From NCBI RefSeq assembly GCF_003347495.1, contig NZ_QCXY01000006.1:124001-188000 (forward strand): DNA of 64,000 nucleotides, given 5' to 3'. The translations under genes and the position numbers were made by a program. Shown piece by piece: positions 54,639-61,015 of this stretch. Origin of the DNA: Pleomorphovibrio marinus. GTDB taxonomy: Bacteria > Bacteroidota > Bacteroidia > Cytophagales > Cyclobacteriaceae. The notes beneath the pieces are model-generated. The model was not told the DNA's origin. It saw nothing but the letters and a program-made list of their open reading frames with translations, and did no database searches. The first letter of the stretch is position 1. Each line of letters starts with the position of its first letter.

Positions 54639-55648
54639 AGAATATTGACCTCTGGGTGGAGGTTGATCCCAAATTTTTCCGTAATATCTTTTGAAATCTC
54701 CCTTCCTAGGGTCTCGATTGCACTTCCATCCGCGTTTCCATAATTCACCAAAACCAAAGGCTGCTTGGGGTGTACCCCTACCTGTCCGAACCTTTTTCCT
54801 TTCCATCCAGCTTGTTCAATAAGCCAAGCTGCGGGAATTTTAATCCCGTCCGACTGGGGAAATCCAGGAATATCCGGATAGTCCTTTTTTAAAAGCTCAA
54901 ATTTTTCATTGGGAATCACTGGATTCTTAAAAAAGCTGCCGGCGTTGCCAACCTCCCTGGGATCGGGAAGCTTACTTTGTCGTATTTTGATAACGGCCTT
55001 GCTTATCGCCTCCAAATTAAGTTGATGGACCCCTTCTTCTTCCAGCGTTTTTTTAATTGCACCATACTCAATATTAAAGGATGGATTTTTCCATAGCCTG
55101 AATGTAACCGAGGTGATAATGTACCTTCCCTTTGCCCATTGCTTGAAAATACTATCCCTATACCCAAATTGGCAGGACTTACCGTCAAAGGTTTTCCGTT
55201 CCAATGTTTCAATTTCTATGGCATGCAATTGGTGAAAAACCTCTTTTAACTCCACTCCGTAAGCACCAATGTTTTGCATGGGCGATGCGCCCACCGTGCC
55301 GGGGATGAGGGAGAGGTTTTCTACTCCTCCCCAGCCTTGGGAAATGGCATAGAGGACAAAATCATGCCATACCTCTCCTGCACCCACTTCGACAAATATC
55401 TCGTCTTGGTTTTCCTCCAGCTTATTAATTCCCTTGATGGCTATTTTAATCACCAAACCCTCTATGTCCTTGGTAATTAAAATATTGCTTCCTCCCCCAA
55501 GAATAAAAATGGGTAGTTTATTCGCCTTTGCGAAGTCAAGTGCTTCTAGCAGTTCTTCTTCCTCTTTGACAGCGACAAAATTACTTGCAAGCCGTGCTAT
55601 TCCAAAAGTGTTGTGAGGCTGTAAGGAAACATTCTTTACTATTTTCAT
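54635..55648 (-). CDS. murB: UDP-N-acetylenolpyruvoylglucosamine reductase (MurB)
   Basis: 337 residues, the type I form. FAD site ILGGGSNILI and SLIPGTVGASPMQNIGAYGVEL, catalytic YRDSIFK with Tyr/Arg, the proton-donor Ser in VGNAGSFFKNP, and the final HPEVNIL. It reduces enolpyruvyl-UDP-GlcNAc to UDP-MurNAc with NADPH, the second committed step of peptidoglycan synthesis, in the cytoplasm. The start ATG is at 55646-55648. It stands alone, converging with the dCMP deaminase gene. Confidence 0.97.
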   Translation of the reverse strand: MKIVKNVSLQPHNTFGIARLASNFVAVKEEEELLEALDFAKANKLPIFILGGGSNILITKDIEGLVIKIAIKGINKLEENQDEIFVEVGAGEVWHDFVLYAISQGWGGVENLSLIPGTVGASPMQNIGAYGVELKEVFHQLHAIEIETLERKTFDGKSCQFGYRDSIFKQWAKGRYIITSVTFRLWKNPSFNIEYGAIKKTLEEEGVHQLNLEAISKAVIKIRQSKLPDPREVGNAGSFFKNPVIPNEKFELLKKDYPDIPGFPQSDGIKIPAAWLIEQAGWKGKRFGQVGVHPKQPLVLVNYGNADGSAIETLGREISKDITEKFGINLHPEVNIL

Positions 55649-55804
55649 GGTTTGAAATTAATTTAAAAAATTCATCAAAAGTAAAGATTCTCTCTTAATT
55701 CTTGGCTGGTTTTGATAAACTGTTTTACATTTATTCAAATTTTTCCCAATGAAATCGAGCAAGTCGGGATCGTCATACAGAAAGGTGCCCCCCTCCATAG
55801 CTAT

Positions 55805-55850
55805 CCGGCTGGGACAAGCTATCCCGACCCCGATACCCGGCTGGGACAAG
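55805..55850. repeat. Short direct repeat CCGGCTGGGACAAG, two copies
   Basis: The 14-mer occurs at 55805-55818 and 55837-55850, a spacing of 32 nt. The first is followed by CTATCCC, so GGGACAAGCTATCCC can form a small hairpin. It lies just upstream of the single repeat unit at 55881, in the gap before the deacylase gene, and looks like a separate palindromic or REP-like sequence. Confidence 0.5.
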
Positions 55851-55880
55851 TAGTTACCATTGAAATGAAAATAAAAACAC

Positions 55881-55992
55881 ATGAAATCGAGCATGAGGAG
55901 AATCTCACACGGAGGGATGATTATCAAAGCGAGATTCCCCCGAAGCGAGTCCGGGGCAGGCTATATGACCACTGAAAAGAAATTATAAATAG
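55881..55992 (+). repeat. Single intact copy of the gene-start repeat, with 35-codon frame
   Basis: This unit matches unit 2 near 46.1 kb at 103 of 108 positions. It begins ATGAAATCGAGCATGAGG and keeps the small hairpin (GAGG AGAA TCTC, with a wobble), the GGGATGATTATC core, the CCCCGAA...TCCGGGG hairpin and the AAATTATAA tail. The frame 55881-55988 gives 35 residues (starts MKSSMRRISHGGMIIKARF, ends GYMTTEKKL), and its TAA lies 4 nt before the ATG of the deacylase gene at 55993. All five differences from unit 2 change the amino acid, so the peptide itself does not look selected. Confidence 0.85.
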
Positions 55993-56934
55993 ATGAAAGA
56001 AATGGTAATCAATGGTGTCCGGGTCAGGCCAGGACAGTCGATAAATATAGATATAGCCATCGCCAGGCTCCCAACCCATACCCTTATCGATTTGCCGGTA
56101 TTCATCCTGAGGGCCAAAGAGGAAGGCCCCACAGTTCTGATAAGTGGGGGCTTGCATGGTGATGAAATCAACGGAGTGGTGACGGTCAAGAGACTTTTGG
56201 AAGAGGAAATTTTGAGTCCCGTGAGAGGAAGCCTTATTTTGGTGCCCTTGGTAAATACCTATGGTTTTTTGAGCAACTCAAGGACTTTTCCCGATGGCAG
56301 GGATTTAAACAGAAGTTTCCCGGGCAGCAGCAGGGGGTCCCTTGCTTCCCAAATCGCCCATATTTTGACCAAAGAAATTATCCCCCAGATCGATTTTGGC
56401 GTTGATTTTCATACCGGGGGCAGGATGCTTACCAATTATCCACAGATCAGGGTGGACTATAAGGACAAAAAGGGGGTTCAGCTCGCAGAGGCCTTTGGGG
56501 CGCCATTTACCCTAAATTCTTCCATGATTGACAAGTCGTTTAGAAAGGAAGCGTTTAAGTCAAAAAAATCCATTTTGGTTTTCGAAGGAGGTGAATCCAT
56601 GAGATTGGATAATCAATCCGTAGAAGAAGGAATCTTGGGGATAAGGAGGCTCCTCAAGCACGCCGGGGTAATTGAAGACAGCATAAAGGAAGCCAAAACA
56701 TTAAAGCTTAAAGAGAGTTTTTGGATTAGGGCCAAGGTTTCCGGGATTTTTATTCCTACTGTAAGTATCGGCGAACAGGTGAGGAAAGGCCAAATGCTGG
56801 CGAAAATTTCTGACCCCTACGGACAGGTAAAAGTCCCTGTAAAAAATACCTCGGATGGGTATGTAGTAGGTCTTAACAACTCCCCAGTAGTGAATTCCGG
56901 AGACGCACTGTTCCACATTGGGAAAATTCCCTAG
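55993..56934 (+). CDS. Succinylglutamate desuccinylase/aspartoacylase family deacylase
   Basis: 313 residues. Zinc motif GGLHGDEINGVVTV (HxxE) near residue 53, then the PFPDGRDLNRSFPGS-type block (TFPDGRDLNRSFPGSSRGSL) and the third ligand in DFHTGGRMLTNYPQI. The C-terminal beta domain is lipoyl-like (VSGIFIPTVSIGEQVRKGQM then LAKI). Members cleave N-acyl amino acids or peptide-like amides; this longer group is often linked to RimK-type ligases, but none is in the window. Substrate unknown. The start ATG follows the repeat unit directly. EgtB follows after 38 nt, so an operon is likely. Confidence 0.9.
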   Translation: MKEMVINGVRVRPGQSINIDIAIARLPTHTLIDLPVFILRAKEEGPTVLISGGLHGDEINGVVTVKRLLEEEILSPVRGSLILVPLVNTYGFLSNSRTFPDGRDLNRSFPGSSRGSLASQIAHILTKEIIPQIDFGVDFHTGGRMLTNYPQIRVDYKDKKGVQLAEAFGAPFTLNSSMIDKSFRKEAFKSKKSILVFEGGESMRLDNQSVEEGILGIRRLLKHAGVIEDSIKEAKTLKLKESFWIRAKVSGIFIPTVSIGEQVRKGQMLAKISDPYGQVKVPVKNTSDGYVVGLNNSPVVNSGDALFHIGKIP

Positions 56935-56972
56935 CACAATTATTGTGAATTTTAAAAATCAACCTAGATCTT

Positions 56973-58112
56973 ATGCTAAATCATTACCTTGATGTAAGAA
57001 ATTTTACCGTATCCTTGTGCGAAAACCTTCAGATTGAGGACTATGGGCTTCAAGCTGGGGAATTTGTAAGTCCCGCTAAATGGCATCTGGCCCATACTAC
57101 TTGGTTTTTTGAAACCTTTGTTCTTCATCCCTACTGCCCAAACTATAAATTGTTTCATCCGTCTTACAGCTTTCTGTATAACAGTTACTACAACGCAATA
57201 GGGGAAAGGGTGCCTAGAAATCAAAGGGGACTGATGAGTCGGCCTACGGTAAAGGAGGTAATGGATTATAGGCAACATGTAGACCGTGCTATGGCTGGAT
57301 TTTTAAAGGATAATACGGACACCAGTCTGGACGACCTGTTGACCTTGGGTCTTCACCATGAGCAACAGCACCAAGAACTTTTCCTGACTGACCTGAAACA
57401 CAACCTTTCCTATAATCCCCTTCTGCCCTGCATCCGGGATATTGGTGAGTACCCTGCTTCCGCCCCACAACAATGGATTAATGTAAAGGGCGGAATTTAT
57501 GAAATTGGTTTTCGGGGAGACGGATTTTGTTACGACAACGAATTAGGGGTTCATGAAGTACACCTAGAACCCTATGCTATCTCCAATGTTCCAGTTACCA
57601 ATGCTGAATATATAGCTTTTATTAAGGATGGAGGGTATGGCAATAACAGCCTTTGGCATTCTGACGGATGGGCTTGGGTGCAGCAACACAATATTTCCCT
57701 GCCCCTTTACTGGCAGTCAGAGGACAGCGAATATTTTGTATACACCTTGGATGGCAAGAAAAAAGTGGATCCGGATTCTCCAGTTTGCCATATTTCTTTT
57801 TATGAAGCGGCAGCCTATTCGGAGTGGGCGGGCCACAGGTTGCCCACGGAATTTGAATGGGAGGCGGCAGCTGAATTCTTGGATTGGGGGAGTAGGTGGG
57901 AATGGACGCAGTCCGCATACTTGCCTTATCCTAGGTTTCAAAAGGCTCCTGGAGCAATTGGGGAGTATAATGGTAAGTTTATGGTAAACCAAATGGTGCT
58001 GAGAGGGGCTTCAGTGGCTACCTCACCAAATCATTCAAGGAAGTCCTACAGGAATTTTTTTGGTGCAGAAGCGCAATGGCAGTTTTCGGGTATCAGGTTG
58101 GTTAAAAATTAA
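56973..58112 (+). CDS. egtB: Ergothioneine biosynthesis sulfoxide synthase (EgtB-like)
   Basis: 379 residues. N-terminal DinB-type domain with iron ligands in KWHLAHTTWFFETFVLHPYC and LGLHHEQQHQELFLTDLKHN (HxxxHxE). The C-terminal FGE/C-type-lectin-like domain spans about 165-379 (VPVTNAEYIAFIKDGGY; SEWAGHRLPTEFEWEAAAEF; RGASVATSPNHSRKSYRNFF then SGIRLVKN). The iron enzyme joins the sulfur of cysteine or gamma-glutamylcysteine to trimethylhistidine using oxygen. It is 16 nt upstream of egtD. No EgtA, EgtC or EgtE homologue is in the window, so the short bacterial pathway with cysteine as donor is possible. Confidence 0.93.
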   Translation: MLNHYLDVRNFTVSLCENLQIEDYGLQAGEFVSPAKWHLAHTTWFFETFVLHPYCPNYKLFHPSYSFLYNSYYNAIGERVPRNQRGLMSRPTVKEVMDYRQHVDRAMAGFLKDNTDTSLDDLLTLGLHHEQQHQELFLTDLKHNLSYNPLLPCIRDIGEYPASAPQQWINVKGGIYEIGFRGDGFCYDNELGVHEVHLEPYAISNVPVTNAEYIAFIKDGGYGNNSLWHSDGWAWVQQHNISLPLYWQSEDSEYFVYTLDGKKKVDPDSPVCHISFYEAAAYSEWAGHRLPTEFEWEAAAEFLDWGSRWEWTQSAYLPYPRFQKAPGAIGEYNGKFMVNQMVLRGASVATSPNHSRKSYRNFFGAEAQWQFSGIRLVKN

Positions 58113-58128
58113 AAAAATCAGGTTAATC

Positions 58129-59091
58129 ATGACAGTAAACACTTTTGATCTCAAGTTTGCAAAAGATGTGTCTCAAGGACTCCTTCATACCCCCAAAATG
58201 CTCTCCTCTCAGTATTTCTATGATGCTAATGGAGACAAGTTGTTTCAGCAGATTATGGAATTGCCGGAGTATTATTTATCCAGGAAGGAATACCAAATCC
58301 TGAATGCGAACAGAAAAGCAATTTTAACCCCGGCACTGAAATCTAGCAATGGGTTCAATTTGGTGGAGTGGGGTGCCGGAGATGGTAAGAAAAGCGAACT
58401 TCTACTTAGCTACCTGTATGAAAATGGGGTGAATTTCACCTATTTCCCCAATGACATCTCATCCAACGTCTTAAGAGGATTAGGCGAAAAAATTGAAAAT
58501 AAATACCCTGGATTGAAAGTGGAACCGCTAGAAGGCAACTATTTTGAATTGCTCAAGGCACCATCTTGGAAACAGGACAGGCCCACATTTATGCTTTACC
58601 TTGGTTCAAACATTGGGAATTTCAACCAGGAACAGACCCTTGGGCTGTTGGCGAGTATGCAAAGTGCAATGGTAAAAGGAGATTGGCTTTTGGCAGGGTT
58701 TGACCTGAAAAAGGATCCAAATAAAATCCTGAGTGCCTATAATGATAGTGCAGGGGTCACCAAGGAGTTTAACCTAAACCTTTTAAGAAGAATAAACCGG
58801 GAGCTGGATGCAGATTTTGATCTAGGGAAATTTACACATTGGCCCGTCTATAATCCGGAATCAGGTTTTTGTAAAAGTTATTTGGTGAGTAAGGAGTTCC
58901 AAATAGTGCGGATTGGGGCTTTAGATTTGGAGGTTACCTTCCAGGAGGCTGAAACTATTTTTACGGAGATTTCACGAAAGTTTAGCCTTTCGGAAATTAA
59001 AGAGCTATCTGTTGAGGCCAACTTTTCGCAAGTTGGAATCTTTAGGGACCAAGATAATTATTTTGCGGATGTCCTTTGGCAAAAGCCATAG
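58129..59091 (+). CDS. egtD: L-histidine N-alpha-methyltransferase (EgtD-like)
   Basis: 320 residues from ATG 58129; an in-frame upstream start would overlap the egtB end and adds unrelated residues. SAM-binding features: NLVEWGAGDGKKSELLLSYL (motif I), YFPNDISSNVLRGLGEKI, TFMLYLGSNIGNF and LLAGFDLKKDPNKILSAYND. The opening PKMLSSQYFYDANGDKLFQQ and IMELPEYYLSRKEYQIL is the family signature. It trimethylates histidine to hercynine, the first step of ergothioneine synthesis. Directly coupled to egtB. Confidence 0.95.
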   Translation: MTVNTFDLKFAKDVSQGLLHTPKMLSSQYFYDANGDKLFQQIMELPEYYLSRKEYQILNANRKAILTPALKSSNGFNLVEWGAGDGKKSELLLSYLYENGVNFTYFPNDISSNVLRGLGEKIENKYPGLKVEPLEGNYFELLKAPSWKQDRPTFMLYLGSNIGNFNQEQTLGLLASMQSAMVKGDWLLAGFDLKKDPNKILSAYNDSAGVTKEFNLNLLRRINRELDADFDLGKFTHWPVYNPESGFCKSYLVSKEFQIVRIGALDLEVTFQEAETIFTEISRKFSLSEIKELSVEANFSQVGIFRDQDNYFADVLWQKP

Positions 59092-59364
59092 AAAATATAC
59101 TATTGAAACCTTGGCAACAAAGCAAAGTTTTCAAGATGCAATGTATTTTGGTCACTTGGGAAGATGGGATTTTGGACTTTTGCAGATTTTAGGTTGCCCA
59201 TTTTTAAGAACAGCCTCTCCATGTTCCAAGAAGCCTACAATGAATTTGGGAGTTTAGTGAATTTGTGGGAACGATGAGGTTTCAAAGGAAATCGTGGGGA
59301 ATTCTTAGTATATTGGGTTTTGAGCCAGTATTTTAAGGTTTTGCTAACTAAACTATTTAAACCA

Positions 59365-59760
59365 ATGGAAAAAATTGCCTATTTAATTATTAGAGTGGGG
59401 ATCGGAATGAGCATGTTTGGCCATGGTCTTGTGAGGTTACCCCAATTGAACTCCTGGAAAGAAGGTATGATGGAGGACTTTGAAGGGTCGATATTGCCGG
59501 AGTTTCTTGTCACGCCATTCTTTTACATCTTGCCTTTTTTGGAATTTCTTATAGGAATAGCCATGCTTTTGGGACTGTTCACCAGAAATGCTGCTATTGT
59601 GGGAGGGTTCTTAATGGGTGTTTTGATTTTCGGAACCTGCATTGCGGAAAATTACAGTTCCATTCCCTCTCAAATGATCCACATGCTTCTATTTGTTTGC
59701 GTCATTCAATTTTTACCAGCAAATTCCTTTGCTATAGATAACATTATAAACAAGGGCTAA
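59365..59760 (+). CDS. DoxX-family membrane protein
   Basis: 131 residues from ATG 59365; the longer in-frame start at 59320 adds 15 residues before helix 1. Four helices: near 3-20 (IAYLIIRVGIGMSMFGHGLV), 50-75 (FFYILPFLEFLIGIAMLLGL), 80-98 and 105-125. DoxX proteins are linked to respiratory or redox-stress functions, but this subfamily is uncharacterised. The Crp/Fnr gene starts 2 nt after its stop, so the two are co-transcribed. Confidence 0.85.
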   Translation: MEKIAYLIIRVGIGMSMFGHGLVRLPQLNSWKEGMMEDFEGSILPEFLVTPFFYILPFLEFLIGIAMLLGLFTRNAAIVGGFLMGVLIFGTCIAENYSSIPSQMIHMLLFVCVIQFLPANSFAIDNIINKG

Positions 59761-59762
59761 CG

Positions 59763-60422
59763 ATGGATTTTGAGTATTTAAAAGAAAAGTTGCCAACTAT
59801 ATCCGATCCTAACCTTTTGGCGGCTATGTTAAAGGAAGGACAGTTGATAAATTTTGAGGGAGGTAAAGGCATTATGGAACCTGGCAAATACGTGAAAATG
59901 GTGCCAATAGTTCTTGAAGGAGCAATAAAGGTCCTTAGGCAGGGAGAGGATGGCAAGGAACTTTTCCTCTACTACTTGGATCCTGGAGAAACCTGTGCCC
60001 TTTCATTAACCTGTTGCACTGCATCCAGGCCTAGTGAAGTAAGGGCAGTTGCTGAAGAAAAAACCTTGGTTTTAGCTATTCCTATCCAGTTTCATGAGAT
60101 ATGGTTGGAAAAGTATAAACAATGGAAGGAATTTGTCAACCTAACTTATCAGCATAGGTTCCAGGAGTTGCTGTCTACCCTTGATGCCGTTGCCTTCAAA
60201 AAGATGGACGAACGATTGATGGACTACATTATAAAAAAAATGAGACAGTACAAGTCCACAGAACTTTATACCACGCATCAAGAAATCGCACTGGAGTTGG
60301 GAACTTCACGGGAGGTGGTTTCCAGATTGCTGAAGCAGTTGGAAAAAAGAAAGTGGATAGAATTGGGAAGGAATGTGATTTTTATTCGGGAGGACTTCGA
60401 GGAGCTTGCAGGGAAACCTTAG
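59763..60422 (+). CDS. Crp/Fnr-family transcription regulator
   Basis: 219 residues. The N-terminal cyclic-nucleotide-like beta roll spans about 20-120 (GKGIMEPGKYVKMVPIVLEG AIKV; ELFLYYLDPGETCALSLTCC), the dimer helix about 122-145, and the C-terminal HTH THQEIALELGTSREVVSRLL then KQLEKRKWIEL. The Cys cluster ETCALSLTCCTA in the sensor domain replaces the usual cAMP contacts, so it may sense redox state or metal rather than cAMP. Tight coupling to DoxX suggests it controls that gene. Confidence 0.93.
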   Translation: MDFEYLKEKLPTISDPNLLAAMLKEGQLINFEGGKGIMEPGKYVKMVPIVLEGAIKVLRQGEDGKELFLYYLDPGETCALSLTCCTASRPSEVRAVAEEKTLVLAIPIQFHEIWLEKYKQWKEFVNLTYQHRFQELLSTLDAVAFKKMDERLMDYIIKKMRQYKSTELYTTHQEIALELGTSREVVSRLLKQLEKRKWIELGRNVIFIREDFEELAGKP

Positions 60423-61015
60423 GCTCTTTTTTATGCTCCAATGCCCAAAACGGATTGAAATTGACAAATTAGAGTTTAATTATCAATCAGAATAATATTC
60501 TGAATTAGAAAATACTAAAGTAGCCACTCTTTTTTTTAACCTAGTTGATTATTAATTATGATATAAATTTAAAATATGGTGTATAAATTAACCAGTTTTT
60601 TAAGTAAATGTGTAAAATGTAAAAATTATAGCAAAAACTAAGAGTATGTTTTACAAAAAGTGTAATTTAGTTTGAAATTTTTCATTACGTTTAAAATATT
60701 ATTAATTCATGTATTTATGGTGATTAAATTATTTTTTGATATAAATTTTAAAATTAAAGTGAAAATTTTGAATTTTAGTAATTCCAATTATATAGTTAGT
60801 TTTTTATGACTTAAAGAAATTTTTTTTTGTAAACTTTAGGTTTTCCTAATCTTGTTCTATATTGCCCTTGAATTTAGAAGTTGCTTAAAAAGAAAATGGC
60901 GCCATAGCAATAAATCTCTTCTAAATTTCCTGCCCAAATAACCTGGCCTTGGAAATAGGGGTGACTCCCGGTTCACAAGCCCCAACGATTAAGATTTACT
61001 TTAACCACTAACAAC
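60423..61015. other. AT-rich gap before the second SusC gene
   Basis: About 590 bp, strongly AT-rich up to about 60860 with no gene or RNA that I can support. A possible promoter for the SusC gene is TTTG (60826-60829), 17 nt, TAATCTTG (60847-60854), which is one base off the -7 consensus and 2 nt short in spacing. The final 110 bp is less AT-rich and would be an untranslated leader. Confidence 0.45.

Noticed and set aside
55712-55975. 87-codon frame crossing the repeat at 55.9 kb
   Set aside because: It runs through the short repeats and the repeat unit in a second phase and has no protein-like features.
59092-59364. Possible gene remnant between egtD and doxX
   Set aside because: An 82-codon frame exists, but it is mostly shadow of the egtD end and shows no recognisable motif.
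60423-60860. Foreign or phage-derived island
   Set aside because: The AT-richness is typical of long intergenic regions here, and there is no integrase, repeat boundary or phage gene.
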